The notes under the pieces are model-generated. The model was not told where the DNA came from and made no database searches. It saw only the letters and a list, made by a program, of their open reading frames with translations. From Denticeps clupeoides (lineage: Eukaryota; Chordata; Actinopteri; Clupeiformes; Denticipitidae), in contig NC_041709.1 of NCBI RefSeq assembly GCF_900700375.1, forward strand, positions 30,421,515 to 30,485,514: DNA of 64,000 nt, given 5' to 3'. The translations under genes and the position numbers were made by a program. This document shows, in pieces, positions 38,050-50,042 of the stretch; the first letter of the stretch is position 1; the number at the start of each line of letters is the position of its first letter.

Positions 38050-38213
38050 GGGTGAAAGTGATTGTCATTGTGATGCAAAGCACATGGTGCACACAACAAA
38101 ATGTGTCGTCTGCTTTTAACCCATCACCCTTAGTGAGCAGTCGGCAGCCACGAAAGGCGCCCGGGGAGCAGTGTGTGGGGACGGTGCTTTGCTTGGTGGC
38201 ACCTCAGTGTAAG
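38050..38213 (-). mobile_element. SINE family A, unit B only
   Basis: The minus-strand tail (AAGTGATTGTCA-type) and body (GCGCCCGGGGAGCAGTGTGT) are present. Unit A has no SINE at the matching place (near 26,690), so it inserted after the duplication or came with the local rearrangement that replaced the left inverted-repeat arm. Confidence 0.75.
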
Positions 38214-38436
38214 TCAGTACAAACCATTCAAACAAAGTCAACATTCAACGTATATACAAAAATGTCTTTTTTAGGTAGGTTGTTTCTCTGTTCATGGCAT
38301 CGCCTGTTTAGATAGGCCTGGCAAAGTTGTAGCATCTCATTAACCTGCTTCATAATGCTGCCAACCAAGTTGCCTGCTCATTGTCTAAATTTCTGGCTCT
38401 TCTTACTTTCTGCTGTTTTCTTGAAAATATATATTT

Positions 38437-38757
38437 TTAAAGCCTCTTATATTTTATTTTTGGACTTAGACTAAAGCTGTCCTCGAACCAGCTTCTGGTT
38501 TTTCTGGACATGTCACTTGTCCATTTTTTAGATTTTATTAGGTACATTATGACATTAGGCTTGGCCACTTCCAGCACATATTTTTTCAGATTTGCTGTCC
38601 AGGTACTCAGCTTGTCCCTGATGGTAATGAGGCTACTTACTATAAAGCAGTACATGTCCTCAAATATGTCGTCCTCACTTGCAGGGTTTGGATTTGTATT
38701 TCTGGCCATCGCTAAGATAATGTATGGTTCAGTACCGACTCTGAATAACGCGGTCAT
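38437..38757 (-). CDS. unknown 106-residue reading frame, unit B
   Basis: This is the copy of the frame at 26,955-27,275, again starting MTAL and ending KIKYKRL, with three substitutions (L to F, A to V, K to I) and no stop. The promoter-like CCAAT and CRE-like words upstream are kept (about 38,815-38,900). No domain is recognised. It may not be a gene. Confidence 0.3.
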   Translation of the reverse strand: MTALFRVGTEPYIILAMARNTNPNPASEDDIFEDMYCFIVSSLITIRDKLSTWTANLKKYVLEVAKPNVIMYLIKSKKWTSDMSRKTRSWFEDSFSLSPKIKYKRL

Positions 38758-39639
38758 CTCGACAATGTAGAACAACAGGTACTGGAAACGTGCGCTTTCT
38801 TTTATGGCTAATGCTTGATGACATCATCAGATAACGATCCAATCACAGCGCAGCTCAAGTAACCAAGCAACCATTCACGATTAACGATTTGACCAATCAG
38901 AGCACATGTCCAAATTTAGACATAGACAGGCTAAAGAATCTAACGCAGGAGCGTTGAATGTAGATATTAAAAAATCCACAAATAAATGTATCAAGATACG
39001 CGAATATATTCCATGACTTACAAATAAATGTAACACCGTTCACACACGCATTTCTCGACTCAAAACGTACGTATGTGATTCACAAATGTATTACACCCTC
39101 GGATCTTCCTTGACCTCAAAAATGAAAATCTGTGGAAGATCGAAGACTAGTACATGTTTGATAAAGGAACATCCCCCAAAGTGGCACTGGACAGTAGGGT
39201 TTAACCGGTGTGACAATTAACCACAGTGAGAAACGTAAAAAAAATTGCCGGAACCAAAGATATAGACTAGAGCTACCCGCACGGACAAAGTGAGGCGCAC
39301 ACAAAACAGCCCAAAGGGGATCATGGCAGGTTGACAAGAGAACCAACAATCACACTGCTTCCGCTGTCGCACTTGACGTCTCCTGTGTGGGAATATTTTG
39401 GATACCCAAAAGATGCTAAAGGAGAGGTCCAGCACCACAGGTCAACCATTAGCTTGCAGAAAGAAAAACTGCTAAAGCTGCCACAATTCGCCACTTAGAG
39501 GTTATTTATACATAAAACGTTATAAAGGGCGCCATTCAAGCTGTCCATTCCAGCCTTTTGTAGGTCCATAGTCCACAGTCTTGTCCCCGACACCCTTGGA
39601 AAGCTCTTTGGTCTTGGCCGTGGTGCAGAGTTTGGAATC

Positions 39640-40085
39640 TGGATAGATTGACTGCTTCTGTGACAGGTGTCTTTTAAACAGAGAAGAAATTGAGACGCTC
39701 CCAGCGTCTGCTCCTCACCTGTATAAAACACGACTGGAAGCCAGAAATCTGAATGAAAATATTTGTTTCATTCATGAACTATTTTGTTGCTGTTCTGTCT
39801 CCCCCTTTTCATTAACCTGCAACCTACCATTGACACTATAGACTGGTCATGTTTTGTAAGTGGGGAATCAAACTATTATTTTCCCCACTGTACATTTGAA
39901 GGCAAATATCAAGTGGAAATTTAAATGGGGGAGTTTTACTTTTACATTGTGTGTCTTTACTTTAACTCAAGCACACAGCTTGTGTACCTGGTCCACCACT
40001 GGCTCCCTCTTACTGAGAGTGCAAACAGGAAAACGATTGTAATATCAAGTATCAGAATTCTTATGGCAACGTGTGGTTGGCTGGC
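39640..40085. repeat. right inverted-repeat arm of unit B (left arm missing)
   Basis: Matches the right arm of unit A (28,160-28,625), including the Tc1-type end. Unit B has no partner arm near 37.8 kb; about 400 bp of different DNA and a SINE occupy that place (37,810-38,213). Confidence 0.7.
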
Positions 40086-40684
40086 ACCCTGCTTTAGTCA
40101 GTTTAGTCAACTACACCAAGCGTCCCGGGATGGGCTCCGGCAGCTGCAACACTGAGTAACAGGACCATTGGTAACCAAGTTACATTTTATTCTAATTCAC
40201 AAGTAGCCAGTAATGAGCCTTACATCCTCATAGTGATGGACAGAGACACAAGCCACCAGTTCAGGAACGGATTGGAGGCCTTCAAACAGTTCGGGTAAAC
40301 AAAAAAAAATTGTCTGAAAGTGGTAAAAGCCAGAATGGCTTAATATGGAACAGCACCTGAATGGATTGTGCTGAATGAGACATACATTTTCAGTGTGGTT
40401 GTTCTGAAATAGAGACCTTTGGAATTTAAAATACTTTTAGAATAAGTGAGCTTTATGTTCAACCCCTTACAGTCATCCATAGCCATATGGCTTTGTACTA
40501 TAGTATAAAGTGTTTCCATGTGGACCCATGCTAAACTTGTCTGTCTGTTCAATCCTTAAATCCATAACAAGTTCAGTAATCACCATATTTTAGTTAGAAT
40601 ATGTACATTTTAGGGTACAGCGGCAATAGTCATGAACAAAGCCACACATGCAAGCTATAGAGTCTCAAAACGGAAAAAACATTT

Positions 40685-40690
40685 TTTATT
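40685..40690 (-). terminator. cct4: cct4 copy B poly(A) signal
   Basis: A minus-strand AATAAA lies 97 nt downstream of the copy B stop, in the same context as in copy A. Confidence 0.65.
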
Positions 40691-40786
40691 TAATTATGCC
40701 ACGATATCCAAAACACAGCCTCAGACTGTGGACATGAAGAAAGAACAGAATCATGACGACAGTGTTCCAACACCAGCATCCACCCC

Positions 40787-43700
40787 TTATCGAGTATTCA
40801 CCTGTAACGCAAAGTGAAATGTGGGCTTTAGCACATGTAACGTATGCTAAGAATGGTCTTAGAGCAGAGTACATGGTACAGACTACAGCCATGTTCAAGG
40901 ACACTCACCACGTCGTCAATCTTCAGGATGCTACGCACAGTTTCTGTGGCCAACGTCAGAGCACTGATGGACACGAGCAGAGGCTGCACCACCAGCTCCT
41001 CCAGAATGTTAGAGATACCACCCTGAGAGAGAGAGAGAGGAACAGACACTAAGATTTCCAAAATATAAAAAGTTATTATTTTTTTTGTATCGGATTGGTA
41101 CTCTGGATCGGCCAACATCCAAACACCAGGTGTTTGTTACCGGAACTAAGAGGGCCAGATAGGTGCATCCCTAGCTGTTATCCCAATCAAATATTGCAGA
41201 AGCCCACCTTCCGGACATTGATGCCAGCAGTCTTCTCGCCCTGAGCGTGCCTGTTGCGCAGCTCTGTCACAGTCGAGATGGGGTTGAGCCCAGCGTTCTC
41301 TGCCAGCGTGGAAGGAATGACCTCCAGCGCGTCGGCGTACGCGCGAACACAGTAGGACTCCATGCCACCCAGAGTGCGGGCGTATTCCGCCAAGCGCAGC
41401 GCCAGCTCGATCTCCGGGGCTCCTCCACCTGCAATCAGGGCCCTGGAGTAGGAATGAAAAAGGTGGTAAACACTGAGCCCGGCACACCGCGCCCTCACCC
41501 TATACCTGCATTCCACAGACTCGACCGTACCTCTTCTTCACCAGGCAGCGGACGACGCACAGAGCGTCGTGAATTGAACGCTCAGCTTCCTCGATCACAA
41601 GCTTGTTGGACCCTCGGACCACGATGCTGACGGTCTTTCCGGAGCTTGTGCAACCAGTGATCTATAAAACACACGAATGCACCATCAACATGCGTCTTCT
41701 GTAGGTTTTAGAACACCCATTAGACTAGCAAAATAAAACCATTACAGGAAGATACAATTTTACCTTCACCAGCTTGCCAGAGCCGTCAAGGCTCACCTCC
41801 TCCACCAGCTCAGCTGTGCCCAGCATCTCTGGTAGGAACTGGTCGATGTGGGCAACAGGCTTGGTTCCAATTGTCTGCAGGATTCACAGCGTTTTCGTTA
41901 GAGCAAAAAATCTGGTCGCTTCACCTGATTGCTTCACTTAAAATACTATACCTTGCAGATAAACTCAATGTCCTCCCTCTCAATGTCCTTGATCACCATT
42001 ATCTTCATCTTGTTCAGAAAGTGCTTTGCAAGGTCACTCAGCGCATCCCTGAAAGAGGAAAACTTTTTTGGTCAACCCTGACATTATATTATCTTAATTT
42101 AATTTCCAAATATCTGCAGCAAATTCCATATTGGAATATGGAATGACAGGACAGGAACACATTTATAGCCAGACATATGGCCAGGAGGATACTGGGTTGG
42201 ATAACTCTCCAAACCTCTCAGAGAAATAAAGACCCTTCACCTGAGGATGGATTTCTGGATTAGCAGCACAGTGCAGCCTGCTTTCTTGATTTGTTTGACC
42301 AAGTTGAGGATGTAGGAGCGCTCTTCACGGAGAACGCGGTCCATCTGAGTATAGTCAGACACTACAATCTGGTTGTCCATCTGTTATCAACACATTTACA
42401 TTAAACAATTAATAACCATCAACCAATAATCTTCAACCAAATTCCAGAATCCCCCCTTACAAACAACATACGACAAGTTGCATTTCACTTCTCATTACGA
42501 GGTGCTTTAGTCTAAAAAACTAAGCACTTTCAGGAGCTCCACTAGACTCACATCCGTCTTAGGTGGGGACAGGCAGAACTGGATAAGGCCAATTTTGGCC
42601 TTCTCCACACGGGTCACTCCCGTGTTCACCACTCTCTGAGTGAGGACCAGGCCGTCAACAAGCTCACAGTCATCAATGGTCCCTCTGTGTAAGTAAAAGA
42701 TAAAAAAAATACAACACAGAAGGTTTAATATCCCCAATTTGATTAGCCTTTAAATAACGATCAAATATAAATGAAAGGGCTAAAGCTAGTATAGAACTTT
42801 CCACGGTCAATTATTTCAGCATATAATATTCAGTGTATTATTGGGAACTAATCAGACAAATAATCACGAAATTTCATCGTGAGCGTTGTGTGTGTGTATG
42901 AATTTGATCGCATCACACCAATACACTACACTTAACTCACCCACTTTAAAATGCAACCGATATTTTTTCAGCTCCATCAACTTTAGAGAAACAAATAATT
43001 AAGCTCTCGAGCAATTACACCAAACCCAATCCTTGACTCACCCAAGCTTCTTCACAATGTGAATGTCTTTCAGGTCAACAGTGGTGGCGGTGCCAGGGTC
43101 AATGACCCTCATCACAGCATCCACGCTCATGGGTGCCAGCAGGCTGGAGTACTGAGACACCACCTTAGAGCACAGAGAGGTGGTGGCGCTGTTGAGCAGC
43201 GTCTCTCGGTCGCTCAGTTGCACCGGCTGACTTATGGAGGTCAGGATCTCCACTCCTTTGTCCACTGCCTTCTGGAAGGACTCAGAAATGATGGTGGGAT
43301 GTATTCCTTAAGAAAAGATTGAAAGAAAAAACAAAGTTAACACATCTTACAATGGAGCACCTCAGGGCTAAGAGTCTCCGGGACACAATGGTTGTTCTGG
43401 GGTTTCATCCTGGGACTTTTACCCATTTTCCACTGCTCGGGTTCTCGAGCTGGTTCCCAATTTTGGATCAAATGCTGCACTTCCCCACAGAAAAAAAAAT
43501 TACTGCCCCTAAACTTCGCTGGTCTATTAGTGAGAACCTGTGACGTAACGAGCGGTGGGTGGAGCTTTAGAAGAGTGAACAGTGGAATGCCAGTCCCCAG
43601 TAACTCGGAGTGCTGAAGAAATTAAAGCTCTTCTAGCTACATGGACGTCCACAGAAATTAAACAAAAAAACACTACAAGAAAGTGTATGAAGAAATAAGG

Positions 43701-45281
43701 GAAGATTTGTAATGGATCCATTACGTACCTTTCTGAAGCAGTTTGGCACAAGCGTCCAGCAGGGCTCCAGCAATCACAACCACAGATGTTGTGCCATCAC
43801 CAGCTTCAATATCTTGGGCTTTGGACAGCTCAACCAACTGAAAGACAGCAAACTTGTGTCTTATTTTAAAACATCTAACATAACAATGCACCAGTCACCC
43901 AGGGACCTCCCTGTAGGGCTGGTCAAGCTGATAGATTGTGATCGACTCTGCAGGCATCTACAATTACGTTTAAAGTAAATAGCACAGAGTGTAGTCTTTT
44001 GCCCTTCAACTACTATTTTTCTTTTGATTAAACTTTACGTAACACTTTGTTGGATACAAATATCAAGAATCCACAGGCAGTGGTGGTCTAGCGGATACAG
44101 AGGTTGAAGGTTCACAAACATTCAAGGTGCCACTGAGGTCCCCCTTTGAGCAAGGTGCTGTCCCCAAACGCCTTTCTTGGCTGCCCACTGGTCACAATTG
44201 GTGACTGGTAAAATGCAGACTACGCATTTCATTGTGTATCATATCCACACACTGAGAATTTTTTCGAACTGTGAAATTATCTTTGATTAGTGCGGAAACA
44301 TGGCAGTTGTATTGTGTAATAAAGTGGTCCTACAACCCTTGAAATGGCAGTGTCTCAAAACAGGCAATTCCTAGAACTACAATAGCTGAATTTGGATTCA
44401 TGTGAACTATCAATTAATCAGATGGATTCATTTGAAAACACAAACCATTTTGGCAGCTGGGTGCAGGACCTGCATCTGCTTCAGGATGGTGGCCCCATCA
44501 TTAGTTATGGTCACATCTCCTTTACCATCCTGGATCTGATTAGAAAAAAAAATTATATATCAAGATAACGCAAATATAACTTAAATAAGCAAAAAGATAC
44601 AGAAAGCCATTTTAAATGTAGAAGCCTGTGTTACCATTTTGTCCATGCCCTTAGGCCCTAGGCTCGTTCTGATGGCATCAGCGACAGCTGTCCAAAAAAA
44701 GACACAAGAAAACGACAATCAAAAGACTGATGTCAGAGAGCGATCAAACAATGAGCACACTTACGCACTACTCGCATGCAGTGTGAAGTCATTAACAAAA
44801 CGCGTTTTATTCTATTTCTATGTCTGGCATCACACAATGCGGTCCGACAAAAAATCCAGATGGCCAAATACGACAAGACGCAATAGACAAAACTATGGAG
44901 CCAGAATAGTGCCGTGTAAACATATTGGCACAAATCTGATCGTTGGACGTCCCAGACTCGACGCATATAGCTGCCCAGCTCCTTTGCGAATACAAATTGA
45001 ATCTATATGTGTATATGTGTTGCCCAGTTCTGGCTGCGCGGTTAATGGCCGGTTCGCAGCGGACCAACGTGCATCTACCGATGTGGCGCGCCGACAGCCG
45101 GCTTTACTAAACGAAAGAACCTTTACTAAACGAAGGAATCAGATTTGTTGCAATATGCCTCACCTTTGCCGGCGTTGATGTTGCTGAAGCGGATCTGGGC
45201 CGGCTTGTCCCGGTCTACATACGCCCCTCCTTTGTTTTTGCCTCCGATCGAAGGCTTTGACGCTGACAAATTCTCTTGCAT
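40787..45281 (-). CDS. cct4: CCT4 (TRiC/CCT chaperonin delta subunit), tandem copy B, complete
   Basis: Exons in transcript order: 45281-45164, 44687-44635, 44535-44446, 43837-43729, 43306-43042, 42684-42552, 42380-42241, 42048-41952, 41874-41764, 41661-41531, 41442-41208, 41022-40909, 40801-40787. They sum to 1,611 nt (536 residues plus stop), all in frame, with every splice site kept as GT-AG; the exon-5 acceptor is AAG here and CAG in copy A. Apart from exon 1 and the last exon I saw no residue change in the exons I compared. Exon 1 is five residues longer and begins [20 protein letters not shown]. The last exon ends VNTR, the usual vertebrate form, so copy B is closer to the ancestral protein at both ends. 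It is nested, in reverse, inside the span of pus10. Confidence 0.94.
44077..44241 (+). mobile_element. SINE family A in a cct4 copy B intron
   Basis: Orthologous within the duplication to the SINE at 32,635-32,800, with the same ends and flanks. Confidence 0.7.
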
Positions 45282-45576
45282 CTTGGCTCAATGTCGATAC
45301 AAACGTGTTCCGCGAAGACTGCAGAAAAGACCGATGCACCTCCGTATAAATAAAACCGTAACTTCTTGATTATCTTGAGATGGACTCTGATTGGACTCCA
45401 CAGACCAATCCGACACCTCGCAGAGAAAAGACCTGTCGCGCGACGATGACGTCATATGGTACGCGACCAATACAGGCCTCTTAAATCGCAGACGTCATCG
45501 TGCGAAGCAATACGACACCGGGGACACCGTCTGTTAAAACGGGGAAGGATTTTCACTCTAATAGAGTAAGAACTAA
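45282..45576 (-). promoter_or_regulatory. cct4: cct4 copy B upstream region
   Basis: About 295 bp upstream of the copy B start is homologous to the copy A flank, including a TGACGTCA near 45,448, and ends at the shared word CTAAAAAGTG. Beyond that the two copies have nothing in common. If copy B is expressed, its promoter must lie in this short stretch. Confidence 0.5.
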
Positions 45577-45899
45577 AAAGTGCACAAAACGCAGACACAG
45601 GTCGGCTCTCGAAACGGGCTTTATTGCGTGACGTTCTTGCAACTTGCGCCATGCACCTTGTGCCGTGAGAATTGTATTTAAATAAACAGTATAACACGTT
45701 AACAATTAATGATAAAAATATTCAACACGAACATAAACAGAACATTTTAACAAGTACCTCGTTGGCCGCTTGTCCTGAAAAGAGACAACTTAACCTTGTA
45801 TTTTAGCGGAGCCTCGTGTAAGACATCTGCCCACCTGCAGTCCATATGAGGGATCACGTGTCTTTTCTCGCGAGACTTGGTTTTACCCAGTATCCACCA
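45577..45899 (-). mobile_element. LTR-like segment (candidate)
   Basis: On the minus strand a segment begins TGGTGGATACTGGG, contains AATAAAGCCCG near its end and finishes TTTTGTGCA, as an LTR would (TG...CA with a poly(A) signal). Its left border is exactly where homology with copy A stops. I could not find a matching LTR at the other side of the Bel-Pao element, so it may be a solo LTR or an unrelated repeat. Confidence 0.35.
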
Positions 45900-46080
45900 T
45901 GTGCCCTTATTTGTATATTGTGTTACAATTTTATTTATGCCTTTGTATTAAATGTTACTATTTGTATTTAATGTTACTTGTAAGCACCATGGGTCTGAGA
46001 GTAACGCAATTTCAATTCTCTGTATGTCCTGTACATGTGGCAGAATAAACAATAAAGCTGACTTTGACTTTGACTAAATC
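45900..46080 (+). mobile_element. LINE 3' tail fragment
   Basis: Ends AATAAAGCTGACTTTGACTT, a tail typical of a fish non-LTR retrotransposon. No coding part is present. Confidence 0.45.
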
Positions 46081-48435
46081 CTTACATTCGAAATTAACTA
46101 TAAATCACATATAAATGTATACATTGGATTTCAAACAAAAATTAATTTAAACAATAATCATAAACCCATAATGAAACCCATATTAATTCAATCTTTTCAA
46201 ACTTTTAACATTGTCCATAGCACTTACACTCCCACCAAATCAATCATTGACATAAAAAATTTGAGATTTTCCTCAAACCCAAAATCAAATAACAAAAAAA
46301 GGAAGTGAAATAAATGAAATGCGAGACTGTTTTAAATGTAGCTCATGTAGCCTAATGTGTACGACTTAGTTGGCCTCAAGTAAGGTAACTACTTTATGAA
46401 CAGGCCTCTCAATGTGTACTGATCTAGTGATTGGTTTGCCCTTATCAAATGTAGTCTCACTGAGTAGTGAGTTTCACTTTTCGCACCTTGCCATCTGCAC
46501 TGGGTTGGACTTCTATGACCCTTGCAAGCTTCCACTCATTTCTTGGTGCACTGTCATGTTGTAATATTACAATATCATTTATTTGTATGTTTTGTGATGT
46601 CTTATGCCATTTCTGCCTCTGTTGGAAGTTTAGTAGATATTCTCGTTTCCATCGTTTCCAAGAACTGCACTATTCTCCACCTTTTGTGCAGATAGAGGTC
46701 TTCGTTACAGAACTGTCCAGGAGGTGGCAGAATAATCTATGATTTCATGGTCAAAATATGGTTGGGAGTAAGGGGTTCTGGGCCAGTAGGATCGTGAAGA
46801 TGCTCAACACTTAGTGGCCTTGTTTCATAGAGGAATGTTCTTAGAGTCTGCTAGCGGACTTGTCGAGCATAGATACCAGGATGCTTCGGATTGTTCGAAT
46901 CTGCTGCTCCCAGACTCCACCCATGTGGCTAGCTGAGGGAACATTAAACACAAATTCACAACCAAGTGCTCTCTGACGTTCTTGATCCATTCCTTGATCC
47001 ATTCCTTGATCCATTCCAAATCCAATAAAGTTTGTTCCTTTATCACATCTTAACTGACGCACTGGTCCTCGAATAGCTATAAATGATCTAAGTGCGTTCA
47101 GAAATGCATCTGTTGTCAAATCTTCGAGTGTCTCTATATGCTCTACAGCATAAGCAAGTGAATAACAATCGGTATCACTTCATTTCCTTTCTTCCTTCCT
47201 TTACGATAAAGGGGCCAAAACAATCAAGTCCACCATAGGTAAAGGGAGGAGATGTTTCAGTTCTCTCGTCCGGTAGGTTTCCCATGTGTTGAACCTCTGT
47301 TGTTCTACGGTATCGCCTACATTTTACACAATTGTAAATGCGTGAAGAGAGCATATTTCCACATCCTAGAATCCATATTGCGTTTGCACATAACTCATTC
47401 ATGGTCATGCCTCTTCCTTGGTGCTGTATGTGCTCATGATGATGTTTGATGACCAGGGCTGACACATGAGATTTCTTTGGAAGTATCACAGGAAGCTTGA
47501 CATTGTGATGCAAGGCTGACTGAGATAGTCGTCCTCCCACCCTGAGGACATTGTTTTTATCCAAGAAAGCATTCAACTGGCGTAGCCTAATGTGCTTGCT
47601 CAGAGTGTGTTCCTTTTGGTTTTTGAGTTTCCTTATGTCTTCGGTGAATTCGTCTTCTTGCACGGATTTGATAATGAAGATTTCTGTTTCTTTTCGTTCT
47701 TCAAGATTGGTTGACTCATTAGTTCTTAACTAATTAGTTCTCTAAGTCCCTTAAACTCTGATGAATCTCTCTTACCACTCTAGACCAGTCAGAGAATTTA
47801 GTGAAATGGCTGATCATTGAATTCAAATTTCTTGTCTCGACCACGTGAACGTGTGCCTTGCGGAGCTCAGGATCAGCCGCTTCAACCACCATTCCTTCTT
47901 CCAGTGGAAGATTTTGCTGCCAAAGAAAGTTGGGACCATTCAGCCAGTTAGATTCTTGCATTTGAAGTACACTCAATCTTCTGGAGGCACAATCAGCAGG
48001 ATTATTTTCAGTGCTGACATGTCTCCACTTTTTAGGTTTTGTGCTAGATCTTATTCGCTGTATCCGATTCGCTACAAATATGTGGAAACTTTTCGCATCA
48101 TTGTTCAGTTGAGTCAGTCCAATAATACTCCTGAAGGTTTTCAATCTCAAGTTCCCTTCTGATGATATCACCTATACGAACTGAAGTCACAGCTGATGAT
48201 AGCTCAAGTCTTGGGATAGTTGTTAGCTTGGTAGGAGCTACTCTTGCTTTTCCCCTGACAAGTGAACAGCTTATCTGTCCTGTTTCACTCCTCACTCTAA
48301 GGTATGAGCATGCACCGTACCCTTTGAAACTTGCATCAGAAAAGGTGTGAAGCTCATATTGTGTTACTTTGCCTATGCTTGATGGAAAGTTGCTTCTTGG
48401 TACTTTTAGAACTGCTAAATAAGGCAGTTCCTTAA

Positions 48436-50042
48436 CCCATCTGTTATGTTGCGGGTCAAATTGACCCATTTTAAATTTCAAATATTTAAAAAAAATAGTT
48501 AAAAGTATTTTTTCAGTATGAAACTACTTGTGCTTGGCTTAATAACAGTAATCAACATATAAAATAAAAATGGTTAATTTCACATATGTGCAACCCCCCC
48601 CTACATGTTACTATTACACAGATACTGTTCGGGTCAATTTGACCCGGCAGTCAAAGTGGAGGTTAAAGTGACCTCATCTGTAAGTGCAAGAATGCAGGTG
48701 TTATGACTTTTGACGGGAACCTTTTCTGTTCCCGTGGGTAAACTCCGCCCACACTCAATAGAGTTTGCCCACGGGAACAGAAAAAGTTCCCGTAGGCAAA
48801 CTCCACCCACACTGAGTGGGCACTTAGTAGGGGAAGAGCCAAACATATAAAGATTCTCTGCAAGGGGGTCCTACAACATTACACTCTGAAGCTACATATG
48901 ATCTAGTCTCTGTCAGAGCTTTAGAAAATGAGCAGCATAAATAAACAGATGACAGCACAGGAGGCTCTGGAACTAATCTTTGATCACGACAGTGAAATAG
49001 TGGAGGATGTGTCTGAAGATGAAGACCATCTTGAGGTCAATTCTGAGTCTGATGATTCTGATTATGAGCCAACTGAGGAAGCTTCTATTCATATTCCTCC
49101 TAGCAAGGAATTTACATCAAAAAATTGTGAAATACAGTGGTCTTTATCCCCAAATATGCGTCAGGCAAAACTGTCTGCAGAAAACATAATAAAGACAGTG
49201 CCAGGGCCCACTAGGATGGCAGTGACTCGTGTAACAGACATCAAGTCAGCTTTTGAGCTTGTCATGACCAACTCAATACAGAAAATCATTCTTGAAATGA
49301 CAAATTTAGAAGACAGGCGTGTTTTGGGGGAGAAGTGCATACATGCATATTTGGGAGTCCTCATCCTGGCTGGGGTCTACAAATCAAAGGATGAATCAAC
49401 AGCCAGTCTGTGGGATGCAGAGATAGGCAGGGCTATATTTCGTGCCACAATGTCTCTGGAGACTTTTCACATTTTCTCCAAAGTAATCCGATTCGATAAT
49501 CGAGAGACAAGGACTGTCAGAGGGGAGAGAGACAAGCTGGCAGCTGTTAGGACAGTGTGGGACAAGTGGGTAGAGCAACTTCCTCTACTCTATAACCCAG
49601 GCCCTAATGTCACAGTGGATGAAAGGCTAGTGGCATTCAGAGGTCGCTGCCCTTTTAGGCAATATATGCCTTCCAAACCAGCCAAATATGGCATAAAAAT
49701 CTGGGCAGCATGTGATGCAAACACCAGCTATGCATTAAACATGCATAAAAATAATTTTTTTAAATCATCAATGTCATGTAAAACTATTTTGTTTTATATG
49801 TAGGTATTTCCAACATACATTTAAAAAGTTTAAAAATGCAGTTTTTATGAAAAACAACTGAATTATCCTCATTGAACCATGATATTGATTGAAATGGTTA
49901 GTAATGGAGTTAATAATGAAATATAAATGATGTTTATTGGGAATTTTTGGTTTCTGACACTTTTGGATAAGTAAACATGTCCCGGGTCAAATTGACCCAG
50001 GAACATTATTGGTGTTCCTAAGAAACGAACATAACAGGAGGG
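48436..50042 (+). mobile_element. piggyBac-like DNA transposon nested in the Bel-Pao element
   Basis: Flanked by TTAA on both sides (48,432-48,435 and 50,043-50,046), the piggyBac target duplication. The ends are CCCATCTGTTATGTTGCG and an inverted CGAACATAACAGGAGGG. Sub-terminal GGGTCAAATTGACCC palindromes occur at both ends. It is 1,607 bp long, carries a truncated transposase on the plus strand and has a strong hairpin at 48,722-48,784. Confidence 0.93.
48928..49803 (+). CDS. piggyBac transposase, C-terminally truncated (291 residues)
   Basis: An acidic N-terminal region (about residues 1-60, EDVSEDEDHLEVNSESDD) is followed by the DDE_Tnp_1_7 fold. Visible motifs are DRRVLGEKCIHAYLGVLILA, then RFDNRETR, and VTVDERLVAFRGRC with the first catalytic Asp (about residue 231). 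After CDANTSYALN the frame runs into unrelated sequence and stops. The later catalytic Asp residues and the C-terminal cysteine-rich domain of a normal transposase (about 550-600 residues) are absent, so it cannot be active by itself. Confidence 0.88.
   Translation: MSSINKQMTAQEALELIFDHDSEIVEDVSEDEDHLEVNSESDDSDYEPTEEASIHIPPSKEFTSKNCEIQWSLSPNMRQAKLSAENIIKTVPGPTRMAVTRVTDIKSAFELVMTNSIQKIILEMTNLEDRRVLGEKCIHAYLGVLILAGVYKSKDESTASLWDAEIGRAIFRATMSLETFHIFSKVIRFDNRETRTVRGERDKLAAVRTVWDKWVEQLPLLYNPGPNVTVDERLVAFRGRCPFRQYMPSKPAKYGIKIWAACDANTSYALNMHKNNFFKSSMSCKTILFYM

Noticed and set aside
29336-45281. One cct4 copy as a processed pseudogene
   Set aside because: Both copies keep all 12 coding introns, all splice sites and open frames.
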